Assembly: GCA_035524895.1 (NCBI GenBank)
Contig: DATLFI010000265.1
Location: 1 to 64,000 of the forward strand
DNA length: 64,000 nt
Direction of reading: 5' to 3'
Source of the DNA: DATLFI01 sp035524895
GTDB taxonomy: Bacteria > Acidobacteriota > Thermoanaerobaculia > Multivoradales > Multivoraceae
The notes beneath the pieces were generated by a model. That model was not told where the DNA came from. It was given only the letters and a program-made list of their open reading frames with translations, and made no database searches. Positions 26,201 through 33,678 of the stretch are shown here, piece after piece (positions within the stretch are counted from its first letter, which is position 1; every line of letters begins with the position of its first letter). The translations under genes and the position numbers were made by a program.

Positions 26201-26440
26201 AAAAAGGGCGATGCCAACGTGAGCTGGCATCGCCCGAAATCAAGGTACTCGACTAGGCTCCGAGGCTGGCGAGAGGGGGAAAGCGCACTCTTGATCCCCG
26301 CACACAGCGGGGCTCCCGCCAACCCCGGAGCACTTCCCGAACGAGAACGAGCACCGCGCCACCCGACCGCAGGTCGGACCGACGTGGCCACTCGAGCTCT
26401 ACGCCATCTGAGTCGCCGAGGGTTCAGTTGCCGCGAGGCT
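26201..26440 (-). ncRNA. Highly structured RNA of unassigned class with intrinsic terminator
   Basis: On the minus strand this gene-free region ends in a textbook terminator: an 11-bp stem (26206-26216 with 26225-26235, GGGCGATGCCA / TGGCATCGCCC) followed by five T. Upstream in the transcript, 26257-26275 can pair with 26313-26331 over 19 positions. The non-Watson-Crick positions are G-U pairs only when read as minus-strand RNA, supporting that strand. Two further hairpins lie at 26296-26312 (CCCCGC/GCGGGG) and 26363-26377 (CCGACC/GGTCGG). It lacks the RNase P, SRP and tmRNA signature sequences I know. A 6S-like regulatory RNA or a long 3' UTR of the LysM gene are both possible. The 5' end is a guess. 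Confidence 0.55.
26206..26235 (-). terminator. Strong rho-independent terminator
   Basis: An 11-bp perfect stem with an 8-base loop; on the minus strand it is followed by TTTTTGT. It ends the transcript that covers the structured RNA and perhaps the BON-LysM gene. It also protects the downstream minus-strand oxidoreductase gene from read-through. Confidence 0.85.
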
Positions 26441-26474
26441 ATCAGACCCTTGGGGCCGCCATGCGCGAAGGCGG

Positions 26475-26963
26475 CTATTGGAGCGGCGGAATGCGCAGCA
26501 CCTGGCCCGGGTAGATCTTGTCCGGGTGGGTGAGCATCGGCTTGTTCGCTTCGAAGATCACCGGGTACTTGTTGGCGTTCTTGTAGTGCGCCTTGGCGAT
26601 CGCCGAGAGGGTGTCGCCCTTCTTGACCGTGTAGAAAGTAGCCTCTGGTTCAGGCCTTTCTACCTCCATCCGGTCGTCCACCCTGGCAATGCCAAAGGTG
26701 TTGCCGACCGCCAGGGCGATCTTCTCCCTCTCGGCCTGGGTGGCGACCTTGCCGCGGACGGTGGCTAGGTCGCCGTTGACGGTGATCGCGAGGCCGTTGA
26801 CGGCGATGCCCGTCTCACGCACCACCGCCGACAAAGCCTTGGCCCGCTTGGCAGCCATCTCGGCGGGCGAGACCGTGGGCGCGACCTTGACCTTCGGCTT
26901 TTCGTCCTCTTCCATGCCGAGCATTTTGCGCCCGGCGTTCTTCACGAAGTCGATGAGACCCAT
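26475..26963 (-). CDS. BON-LysM domain protein (Kbp/YgaU-like)
   Basis: A 162-residue cytoplasmic protein. Residues ~40-100 are a BON domain (GLAITVNGDLATVRGKVATQ), and residues ~110-160 are a LysM domain (YTVKKGDTLSAIAKAHYKNA ... YPGQVLRIPPL). Order and length match E. coli Kbp (YgaU), a small potassium-binding protein, so potassium sensing is a reasonable inference but not shown. GGAGGAATGTC precedes ATG 26963. There is no signal peptide, although LysM alone would suggest peptidoglycan binding. The structured RNA lies just downstream on the same strand. Confidence 0.88.
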   Translation of the reverse strand: MGLIDFVKNAGRKMLGMEEDEKPKVKVAPTVSPAEMAAKRAKALSAVVRETGIAVNGLAITVNGDLATVRGKVATQAEREKIALAVGNTFGIARVDDRMEVERPEPEATFYTVKKGDTLSAIAKAHYKNANKYPVIFEANKPMLTHPDKIYPGQVLRIPPLQ

Positions 26964-27169
26964 GACATTCCTCCTTCACGATTGCAGCATCGGGTTGGGT
27001 CCGAGCTATCCCATCCATACTACTCCCCGGATCTCGCAGCCTCGGCTGCACGATCCGTACGCATTCGTATGAATCGAACGCAGGGATGCATGGATCGAGC
27101 CAATGCTCGTCCTCGCCCGGAGGTGGGTGGCCGCGGGGCTGTGTCGCCCGGGACGTTCGACCTACTCGG

Positions 27170-27886
27170 CTACTCGGGGGGGGCCTGGCGGTAGACGAAG
27201 GTCGAGTCCGCTGCGCCGGCCTCGACTTCGATGTCCTGCTCGAGGGCGCCGAACGTCTCGTGCCAGGCATGGAGACGGTACGTACCGGGCGGCAGGCCGT
27301 CGATCGAGAACCGTCCCGCCGTGTCGGTGACCGCGAAGAACGGGTGCTCCATGACGAACACGTAGGCCGCCATCCACGGGTGCACGTCGCACTTGAACTT
27401 CACGGCCTGCTCGGGGCTGGTGAAGAACTTGGTGCGCGGCGGAGTGTTTGCCGGCTGGCCGAGGTTGAAGGGCCGGTTCTCCTTGGCCAGACAGCGGACG
27501 TTGTGCAGCGTGTCGTCCTCGTTGTGGACCGCGAGATCCTGCTTCACCAGGATCCCGAGCACCGTGGGTTCGTAGAAGCAGCCCTTCTGGGTCAGGTCTA
27601 CGGGCTTCTCGGGGACCGCGAAAGGCCCGGTGCCCGCGGGAGCCTCCTCGAGGTACACGAACACGTTGGCGACGCCGCCGTCGGCCGCCACCAGTCGGTC
27701 GCGGGCCGGTACTGGCTTGCCCCGGTAGATCTCCGCGCACTTCGGGTCGGCATCCATGCGTAGCGGACGCGGGCGAACCTCCGGTCCTTCGTAGCGCACG
27801 ACGCCGGTCGCCGAGATGCCGGCGCCGAAAGCCGAAGACGCGGCGAAGAAGAATCCGAGAAGGGCTGCTGCCGGACTTGCTGCCAT
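27170..27886 (-). CDS. Secreted cupredoxin-like protein with carboxypeptidase-regulatory-like domain
   Basis: A 238-residue exported protein with signal peptide (SPAAALLGFFFAASSAFGAG). The central part resembles a plastocyanin-type fold with possible copper ligands: a histidine in HNEDDTLHNV and the cluster KCDVHPWM (Cys, His, Met). The C-terminal part (DTAGRFSIDGLPPGTYRLHAWHE) is a carboxypeptidase-regulatory-like sandwich. Similar proteins occur in Acidobacteriota and Planctomycetes, generally as 'methylamine utilisation-like' or cupredoxin proteins. It probably carries electrons or binds copper in the periplasm. It starts 20 bp after rpsD with no terminator between, so co-transcription is likely. 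Confidence 0.78.
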   Translation of the reverse strand: MAASPAAALLGFFFAASSAFGAGISATGVVRYEGPEVRPRPLRMDADPKCAEIYRGKPVPARDRLVAADGGVANVFVYLEEAPAGTGPFAVPEKPVDLTQKGCFYEPTVLGILVKQDLAVHNEDDTLHNVRCLAKENRPFNLGQPANTPPRTKFFTSPEQAVKFKCDVHPWMAAYVFVMEHPFFAVTDTAGRFSIDGLPPGTYRLHAWHETFGALEQDIEVEAGAADSTFVYRQAPPE

Positions 27887-27906
27887 CGTGTGTCTCTCCG
27901 GCGCGA

Positions 27907-28506
27907 TCAGCGGGAGTAGAACTCGACGACCAGCGGGACCTCACACACCACCGGAACCTCGTCGCGTCGCGGCACCGCTGTCAGCTCGGCGCGGTAGCCG
28001 GTCTCGTCGACCTGGATGTAGGTCGGCACTGCGCGACCCGCACGGGGCTCGTTGAACGAACGCAGCTTGCGGCTGCGCTCCTTGACCTCGACGACATCGC
28101 GCGGCCGCAGTTGGTAGGACGCAATGTCGACCCGGCGGCCGTTGACCGACAGGTGGCCGTGATTCACGGCCTGGCGCGCCGCGTAGATGCTGGGCGCGAA
28201 ACCGCTGCGCAGCACGAAGGCGTCGAGCCGGGTCTCGAGCATCGCGACCAGGTTTTCGCCGGCGACACCCCTCATCGAGGAAGCCCTGCGGAAGTAGTTG
28301 CGGAGCTGGCGCTCGCTGACGTTGTACTGGTAGCGCAGGCGCTGCTTCTCGAGGAGCTGGCGTCCGTAGTTGCTCTGGCGCCGCCGCCGCCGCATGCCGT
28401 GCTGTCCCGGCGGGTAGGGCTTGCGCTCGAGCGTGCGCTGCGCCTTGTCGGTGAGCGACACACCGAGCTTGCGCGAGTACTTGACCTTGGGTCCGTTGAA
28501 CTTCAC
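27907..28506 (-). CDS. rpsD: 30S ribosomal protein S4
   Basis: A 199-residue primary 16S-binding protein of the small subunit. The start is GTG 28506 (KFNGPKVKYSRKLG) with GAGGAGAG just upstream; in-frame sequence beyond it is not S4-like. Typical segments are KPYPPGQHG, the S4 RNA-binding domain (RLDAFVLRSGFAPSIYAARQAVNHGHLSVNGRRVD) and the terminal VVEFYSR. The N-terminal zinc cysteines found in some S4 proteins are absent. It is isolated from the usual rpsM-rpsK-rpsD-rpoA cluster. The next gene in the transcript is a secreted cupredoxin-like protein. Confidence 0.95.
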   Translation of the reverse strand: MKFNGPKVKYSRKLGVSLTDKAQRTLERKPYPPGQHGMRRRRRQSNYGRQLLEKQRLRYQYNVSERQLRNYFRRASSMRGVAGENLVAMLETRLDAFVLRSGFAPSIYAARQAVNHGHLSVNGRRVDIASYQLRPRDVVEVKERSRKLRSFNEPRAGRAVPTYIQVDETGYRAELTAVPRRDEVPVVCEVPLVVEFYSR

Positions 28507-28937
28507 GAATCTCTCCTCGTCGATCTGGTACGGCGACGCCTGCCCGATGCGGCGGCGCCTCGAGAGCCGCAGCTCCGGCGCGGACTCTGGATGGCGGTGC
28601 TTGTCGAGCGGTGCGAAAGGACCGGCGCTGATGCCGGCCAAGCCGCGCAGGACGCGGCGAGTCTCTCGCGGCTCGGGTTCAGGGATCGATCCGCGGCTCC
28701 GCCCCCGCGCACCACCTCCCTCGAACGGCGGTGCCTGGCGCGGGCGGGTCCAGCGGACCGGCAAACCACGATGATACCGGGTCCGCGGAGTGCCCGGCAA
28801 GTCGGCCGGTGCCGGGTGCCGGCCGGGCACCGAGCGAGCTGGCCTGACCGGCACGGGTAGGATCGCAGGCTCGCGAGGCACCTCGGCGGACCGAACGCCA
28901 ACGAGGTAACGCCAACGAGGTAGGGAGACAGCGGGGG
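28507..28937. other. Intergenic region between divergent rpsD and threonine aldolase genes
   Basis: 431 bases without a convincing gene. It should contain both promoters, but I cannot see clear -35/-10 boxes. Two local features stand out: a GGTGCC...GGGCACC inverted-repeat cluster near 28808-28830, and a 14-bp tandem duplication (28894-28921) immediately before the aldolase gene. Confidence 0.5.
28894..28921. repeat. 14-bp tandem duplication in the aldolase leader
   Basis: Two perfect adjacent copies of AACGCCAACGAGGT lie 17 bases upstream of the aldolase start codon. Each copy holds a GAGG that resembles a Shine-Dalgarno core, so slippage here could move or double the ribosome site. Confidence 0.85.
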
Positions 28938-30011
28938 ATGGACCGGCGGATGGTCGACTTGCGCAGCGACACCGTGACCCGACCCACGCCGGCGATGCGC
29001 GCGGCCATGGCGGCGGCGGAGGTGGGTGACGACGTCTGGGGTGACGACCCCACGGTCCTCCGCCTCCAGGACCGCCTGGCAGACCTGCTTGGAATGGAGG
29101 CGGCCCTGTTCGTGCCGAGTGGCACGCAGTCGAACCTGGTCGCGCTCCTCAGCCATTGCCAGCGGGGCGACGAGTACCTGTCGGCCGACACGGGGCACAC
29201 GTTCCTCTACGAGGGAGGCGGCGCGGCGGCGTTCGGCGGCATCCAGCCCCACGCGCTCCCCACCGGCGCCGAGGGCTTGCTCGACCTGCACCGGCTGCGC
29301 GCCGCGATCAAGCCGGCGGGCGACTCGCACTACGCGCGCACGCGCCTGCTGTGCCTCGAGAACACCTTCCACGGGCGGGCGCTGCCGCTCTCCTACCAGC
29401 GAGCCGCGGTTGCGCTCGCTCGCGAGCACGGCCTCGCGGTCCATCTCGACGGCGCACGGCTGTTCAACGCCGCTCTGGCCCTCGATGCGACGGTGGGGGA
29501 GCTCGCGCGGGGGTTCGACACGGTCTCGGTGTGCCTCTCCAAGGGTCTCGGTGCCCCTGTGGGCTCGGTGCTGTGCGGCTCGACCGAGCTCGTGGCCCAG
29601 GCGCGGCGATGGCGGAAGGCTGCCGGAGGAGGCATGCGGCAGGTGGGAATCCTGGCGGCTGCGGGTCTCCACGCGCTCGACCACCATGTCGAGCGCCTGC
29701 GCCAGGACCACGAGCACGCCGCGCGCCTCGCGGCGGGTCTCTCCGAGCTCCAGGAGTACGGCTGCGAGCTGCTGCGCTGCGACACCAACATGGTGTTCGT
29801 GCGCGTCGCAGAGCGGCTGCTCGAGCCGCTCGGTGTCGAGCTCGCGCGAAGGGGCATCCTGATCGAGGTGGGCACGCCCCTACGACTGGTCACCCACCTC
29901 GACGTCGCCCCGGGCGACATCGATCACGCGGTCGCGGCCTTCCGCGAGGTGTTGCGCGGGCTGCAGGCTGCAGCGCCCGGTGCACACGAGGCCGCGACGC
30001 GCCTGCCTTGA
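28938..30011 (+). CDS. ltaE: Low-specificity L-threonine aldolase
   Basis: A 357-residue PLP enzyme that splits L-threonine/allo-threonine into glycine and acetaldehyde. The start is ATG 28938 within GCGGGGGATGG. The beginning VDLRSDTVTRPTPAMRAAMAAAEVGDDVWGDDPTV is nearly diagnostic. The PLP-binding Lys202 sits in VSVCLSKGLGAPVGSVLCG, and the cofactor-contacting HLDGARLFNA is present. Length is typical of the bacterial low-specificity form. It converges with the LLM oxidoreductase gene across a short hairpin. Confidence 0.93.
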   Translation: MDRRMVDLRSDTVTRPTPAMRAAMAAAEVGDDVWGDDPTVLRLQDRLADLLGMEAALFVPSGTQSNLVALLSHCQRGDEYLSADTGHTFLYEGGGAAAFGGIQPHALPTGAEGLLDLHRLRAAIKPAGDSHYARTRLLCLENTFHGRALPLSYQRAAVALAREHGLAVHLDGARLFNAALALDATVGELARGFDTVSVCLSKGLGAPVGSVLCGSTELVAQARRWRKAAGGGMRQVGILAAAGLHALDHHVERLRQDHEHAARLAAGLSELQEYGCELLRCDTNMVFVRVAERLLEPLGVELARRGILIEVGTPLRLVTHLDVAPGDIDHAVAAFREVLRGLQAAAPGAHEAATRLP

Positions 30012-30016
30012 GCTGC

Positions 30017-30034
30017 TCACCCCCCTTGGGGTGA
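30017..30034. terminator. Hairpin between convergent ltaE and LLM genes
   Basis: TCACCCC-CCTT-GGGGTGA, a perfect 7-bp stem with a 4-base loop. It overlaps the stop codon of the minus-strand gene and lies 5 bases after the ltaE stop, so it can serve both directions. Confidence 0.55.
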
Positions 30035-30985
30035 CAAGGCGCGCAGCGTCTGGCGCAGGTCGCCGCCGTCGCCGGCGTCCATGAGCGCCAACGCAGGCGT
30101 GTGCACGCCGCTCTCGACGTAGCTGGCGATCCGCTCGCGGCACGCCTCGGGGCGCCCGTGGACGATGAGCTCGTCCACCAGATCGTCCGGGATGCCCTCG
30201 AGAGCCGCCTTGCGATCGCCCTTCTGCCAGGCATCCCACATCGGACGCAGGCGGTCGCCGCGACCGAGCCAGTCGTGAAACGCGGCGTACACGGGCACGT
30301 TGAGGTATGCCGCGATGGCGCGCTTGCCGATCGCGAGCGCCCTCGCGCGATCGGTGGTCGGACAGACGAAGATCCGCGCCACGATCTCCTTGCCGTCGCC
30401 GCCGGCGTGCACGTGGGGCGTCACGGTACGCACGTCATCGGGAGACAGCCAATTGAGGATGGCGCCGTCTGCTTCCCGACCTGCCAGGCGCAGCATGCCC
30501 CCGCGCAGTGCCGCGAGCAGGATCTTCGGCGGCTCCGCGACCGGCCGCGCCAGCTTGAAGCCAGTCACCGCGAAAGTCTCGAACTCCTCGCTCACCTTCT
30601 CGTTGGCGAGAGCTTTGCGCAGGAAACGCAACGTGTCGCGGACGCGCTGGTACGGCCGGTCGAAGGCCGTCGCGTTCCACTGCTCGACGATCACGTTGGA
30701 AGATGTGCCGAGCCCCATCACGAAGCGACCGGGCGCGGCTTCCGCCATCGCGGCGACGCTCATCGCGAGCAGCCCCGGCCCGCGGGTGTACGCCGGGATG
30801 ATCGCTATGCCGAGCCGCACTTTCGGAACCCACGCCGCCGCCAGCACGAGCGGGGTGAAGCCGTCGCTGCCATTCGCCTCCGACGACCAGAAGTCGGTGT
30901 AGCCGCAGTCGGCCATCTCGAGGAACAGGTCCCGATGCGCAGGCAGCGGCAGATCGAAGGGGATGGACATTCCATAGCGGGACAT
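30017..30985 (-). CDS. LLM-class flavin-dependent oxidoreductase (F420- or FMN-type)
   Basis: A 322-residue TIM-barrel oxidoreductase of the bacterial luciferase-like family. Indicative stretches are MADCGYTDFWSSEANGSDGF, VRLGIAIIPAYTRGPGLLAMSVAAM, GRFVMGLGTSSNVIVEQWN and the late ALRGGMLRLAGREADGAILN, a pattern often seen in F420-dependent members. ATG 30985 is preceded by CAGGAGC. The cofactor and substrate are not determined by sequence alone. It follows the chorismate mutase gene by 40 bp on the same strand, so the two are probably co-transcribed. Confidence 0.85.
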   Translation of the reverse strand: MSRYGMSIPFDLPLPAHRDLFLEMADCGYTDFWSSEANGSDGFTPLVLAAAWVPKVRLGIAIIPAYTRGPGLLAMSVAAMAEAAPGRFVMGLGTSSNVIVEQWNATAFDRPYQRVRDTLRFLRKALANEKVSEEFETFAVTGFKLARPVAEPPKILLAALRGGMLRLAGREADGAILNWLSPDDVRTVTPHVHAGGDGKEIVARIFVCPTTDRARALAIGKRAIAAYLNVPVYAAFHDWLGRGDRLRPMWDAWQKGDRKAALEGIPDDLVDELIVHGRPEACRERIASYVESGVHTPALALMDAGDGGDLRQTLRALSPQGG

Positions 30986-31025
30986 TGGGTGCTCCTGGGA
31001 CAGGTGGAGGGGCCGACTGCGTTCG

Positions 31026-31466
31026 TCAATCGAGTGCGAACCGCGGCACCGGGACCTCGGGCACGTCCACCAGCGCCTGTTGGTCGGGACGCAGGTTGCG
31101 CGCTCCGCGGATGTAGATGTGCTCGACCTCTTTCGCGGTGCGCGACGTGTTCCAGTGCAGGAGCACGCGGATGCAGCGCTCGAGGCCGTGCGGCACGTGC
31201 ATCTCGTGCCCGCACAGGAGCGCGACATCGTGCCAGCCGAGCTTGCGCGCGGCCAGCGCGGGATACTCGGCGGCCAGGTCGGGCGTGGTGGTGAAGATCG
31301 CGCTCGCGACATCGTCGGGCACGATGCCGTTGCGCTCCACCATCAGCCACAGCAGCTCGCCGGTGGCGAGCAGGATGGCCTCCCGGCTGTCGGTGTCGAC
31401 AGTGGTCGCGCCGCGCACGCCGCGACAGACCAGCGTCACCGCCGAGGAGCCACGTTTCGCCGCCAT
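31026..31466 (-). CDS. aroH: AroH-type monofunctional chorismate mutase
   Basis: A 146-residue enzyme converting chorismate to prephenate, the branch to phenylalanine and tyrosine. The AroH class is shown by CRGVRGATTVDTDSREAILLATGELL near the start, VASAIFTTTPDLAAEYPALAARKLGW in the middle and HIYIRGARNLRPDQ at the end, with Arg and Glu positions of the trimeric active site retained. Start at ATG 31466 (AAKRGSSAVTLVCRG); an upstream in-frame ATG at 31523 is less likely. Followed by the LLM oxidoreductase. Confidence 0.92.
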   Translation of the reverse strand: MAAKRGSSAVTLVCRGVRGATTVDTDSREAILLATGELLWLMVERNGIVPDDVASAIFTTTPDLAAEYPALAARKLGWHDVALLCGHEMHVPHGLERCIRVLLHWNTSRTAKEVEHIYIRGARNLRPDQQALVDVPEVPVPRFALD

Positions 31467-31539
31467 GAGGCGCGCGACGCTACCACGCGACTGCTTGGCC
31501 GTCTGCGTCTCGAGACGCGGCAACGGCCGAAGACGGGAA

Positions 31540-31558
31540 GGAGGAGTGTCGGTCCTCC
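31540..31558. terminator. Hairpin after the OmpA-family gene
   Basis: GGAGGA-GTGTCGG-TCCTCC between the minus-strand OmpA-family gene (ending at 31620) and the aroH gene. The stem is 6 bp with a 7-base loop and no T-run; a moderate terminator or processing site. Confidence 0.4.
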
Positions 31559-31619
31559 TCCCTGCGCCATTGCTTCGACGCTCCGTCGCTCGTTCCCTTC
31601 GGGCGGAGTCGCCAGTCGC

Positions 31620-32270
31620 TCAGATGAGCACGACCAGCACTACGCGCCGGTTCTGCATGCGACCGTCGCGCGTGTTGTTGTCGTAAGCCGGCGAGTCCTC
31701 ACCATAGGAGATCACCGACATGCGGTGCAGCGGCAAGGAGTGCTGCTTGTTGAGGTAGCGCCGCACCGCCTCGGCCCGCTCTTCGCCGAGCTTGATGTTG
31801 TACTCCTCCGGACCGGTCGAATCGGTGTGGCCCTGGATCTCGATGTAGACGCCACGATCCTCCTTCTTGAGCGTCTCGGCGAACTCGTCGAGCGCCACCT
31901 TGGCGTCGTCGGTGAGCTCCGTCTTCTGGAAGCCGAAGCGGACGAGATCGTTGGCGAGCACGGTCTCCGAGAGCAGCTTGCCCTCGGCCAGCTTGCCGGC
32001 GGCGAGGGCACGCTCGAGCGCCTCCTGCGCGGTCTTCGATAGCTCGCCGATCTGGCCCTCGTGCTGATCGACCTGGCTGCGTGTGGCCGCCAGCTCGGTC
32101 TGTGTCTGCTCGACCTGCGTGGTCAGTGAGCCGACCTTGTCGGAGGTCCGGGTCTCTGCGTCGGTCACGGCTTGGTCGACTTCGGCGCGAACGAACTTGC
32201 GCGAAGCGCAACCGGTGCTGGTGAGCACCACCAGCGTGAGAACAGTGATCCATGCCACGGAACGATTCAT
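31620..32270 (-). CDS. OmpA-family lipoprotein (Pal-like)
   Basis: A 216-residue envelope protein. AAGGAGAATCGGC precedes ATG 32270. A lipoprotein signal ends in the lipobox LTSTGC (Cys around residue 21). Residues ~25-90 are predicted coiled coil (heptads in SDKVGSLTTQVEQTQTELAAT). The C-terminal ~110 residues are the OmpA peptidoglycan-binding domain with IEIQGHTDSTGPEEYNIKLGEERAEAVRRYL and a final DGRMQNRRVVLVVL. It would anchor the outer membrane to peptidoglycan. The coiled-coil insert distinguishes it from canonical Pal. Confidence 0.9.
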   Translation of the reverse strand: MNRSVAWITVLTLVVLTSTGCASRKFVRAEVDQAVTDAETRTSDKVGSLTTQVEQTQTELAATRSQVDQHEGQIGELSKTAQEALERALAAGKLAEGKLLSETVLANDLVRFGFQKTELTDDAKVALDEFAETLKKEDRGVYIEIQGHTDSTGPEEYNIKLGEERAEAVRRYLNKQHSLPLHRMSVISYGEDSPAYDNNTRDGRMQNRRVVLVVLI

Positions 32271-32312
32271 GCCGATTCTCCTTCTAGTGTCAATGGGTGT
32301 ATCTCGAACGCT

Positions 32313-33521
32313 TCACTCGGAACTCGAAGTCTTGGGCGCTGCTCGCTGGCGATCCGGCCCCCGGAGCCGGCGTCGCTCGACGAGCGTCGCGGCGTCGCCC
32401 GCGGGGACCGCCGCGCTGGCGCTCCAGCCGGCGGGCGGCGAGCCGAAGTAGCGGGTGCGGTGGCGCAGCCGTTGGGGCGCGCTCTTCTTGTCGGCGCGTA
32501 CCGCTACTTCGATGCGGTGCCAGCCGGCCGGCTCGGCGGAGTCAGTGGTGAATCCGAGCAGATACTGCTGGCGCAAGTCGCGGAACACCTGGTCCGCCGC
32601 CGACTGCATGGCGACATGATCGGCGACCTCCAGGTACCTGCCGCCGGTCGCCATCGCGAGCTCGGCCAGGGAGAAGGCCGGCGCACGCGATCCCTCGACT
32701 TGCTCGACCAGGTCGGAATCGAGTCGTGCGGGGACGCCGGCGCGTTCGAAGCGGGCCGCCACGTCGAGCACGAAGACTGGCAAGCCGGCGCCCTGGAGCA
32801 GCGCGCGCGCCTGGTCGGAGGCGACGGTGCTCGCGTTGTCGATGCCGTCGGAGACCAGCACCACGGCCCGACGCGAGCGCTGCGACTCCTTGGCGACCTC
32901 GGCGACCCGCGCCAGCGCGTCGTAGAGCGCGGTGGTGCCGTAGGGCCGCCAGCGCATGGAGGCCTCGTCGAGGGGCGCGAGCTCGCTGCTGAACGGGACC
33001 TGCACCTGCACCGCCGGCCCCGCGAAGGTCAGGATCGCGACTTCGTCCAGCTCCCCGGTGCGCGCCAGCAACAGCGCGAGCGCGTTGCGGCTGAGCCGGA
33101 GCTTGTCGCCGTGTGCCATCGAGCCCGAGAGGTCCTGCGCGAACACCAGGCCGAAGGGGCCTGCACCGTGGTCGAAGCTCTCCACGGACACCGGCCGGCC
33201 GTCGACCCGCAGCTCGAAGTCGCCGAGCGCGAACGGCGGCGCGGCCGGGTCGTTGTCACCGAGGTCGGCTCCCGCGGTCCCTTTTTCCAGGGTCACTGGC
33301 ACGGTGACCCACTGGACCGCCACTTCTTCGGAGAACACCATCGCACCAGGCGGGGGCGAGCGCGGCTCGACCTCGGGGGGCTGCGCCTCAGCCTCGGGCA
33401 CCGAGGCACCCGCCAAGGCCAGCCATAGCCCCAGCGTCAGCCCTGAGGGGCGCCGAAGGGCGTGGCGAGGGCCCGGTTCGGGGCGCGTTCCCGGTCGTTC
33501 CGGGAGCCTCTGGACGCCCAT
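32313..33521 (-). CDS. Secreted VWA protein, VWFA-related acidobacterial family
   Basis: A 402-residue exported protein. The start at 33521 gives a signal peptide (LTLGLWLALAGASVPEAEAQ). An N-terminal strand domain (FSEEVAVQWVTVPVTLEKG ... FELRVDGRPVSVESF) precedes a von Willebrand A domain with the metal site FAQDLSGSMAHGD (DxSxS variant), then SDGIDNAS and a tail RDLRQQYLLGFTTD. This layout matches the VWFA-related 'acidobacterial' domain family. No Shine-Dalgarno is visible, and a possible -10 (TACACT) lies only 9 bases from the start codon. Function unknown. Confidence 0.82.
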   Translation of the reverse strand: MGVQRLPERPGTRPEPGPRHALRRPSGLTLGLWLALAGASVPEAEAQPPEVEPRSPPPGAMVFSEEVAVQWVTVPVTLEKGTAGADLGDNDPAAPPFALGDFELRVDGRPVSVESFDHGAGPFGLVFAQDLSGSMAHGDKLRLSRNALALLLARTGELDEVAILTFAGPAVQVQVPFSSELAPLDEASMRWRPYGTTALYDALARVAEVAKESQRSRRAVVLVSDGIDNASTVASDQARALLQGAGLPVFVLDVAARFERAGVPARLDSDLVEQVEGSRAPAFSLAELAMATGGRYLEVADHVAMQSAADQVFRDLRQQYLLGFTTDSAEPAGWHRIEVAVRADKKSAPQRLRHRTRYFGSPPAGWSASAAVPAGDAATLVERRRLRGPDRQRAAPKTSSSE

Positions 33522-33678
33522 ATTTCGATAAGTGTATCCGATTTTGGACATCGCTGGTGCCGCATGGTCCGTGGCAGTCGAGAGAGCACGGCGGCTTTGC
33601 ACCGCACCAGGCACGGTTAGACAGCAAAAACCTTGCCGGCAGCACCGCACGAGGGCCGAGCTGGGGCGGCTTGCTACC
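33522..33678. promoter_or_regulatory. Divergent promoter region with an AT-rich island
   Basis: 157 bases between divergent VWA and AhpD-like genes. Unusually for this genome, 33521-33545 is AT-rich. On the minus strand TACACT (33531-33536) sits 9 bases before the VWA start codon, which would make that transcript nearly leaderless. No good -35 is visible at 16-18 bases, so the call rests on the -10 alone. Confidence 0.3.

Noticed and set aside
26395..26440. tRNA-like GAGGGTTCAGTT near the structured RNA
   Set aside because: It lacks a full T-arm, anticodon arm and acceptor pairing in either orientation.
26201..26460. Naming the structured RNA as 6S, SRP, RNase P or tmRNA
   Set aside because: None of the signature sequences I know is present, so it stays unassigned.
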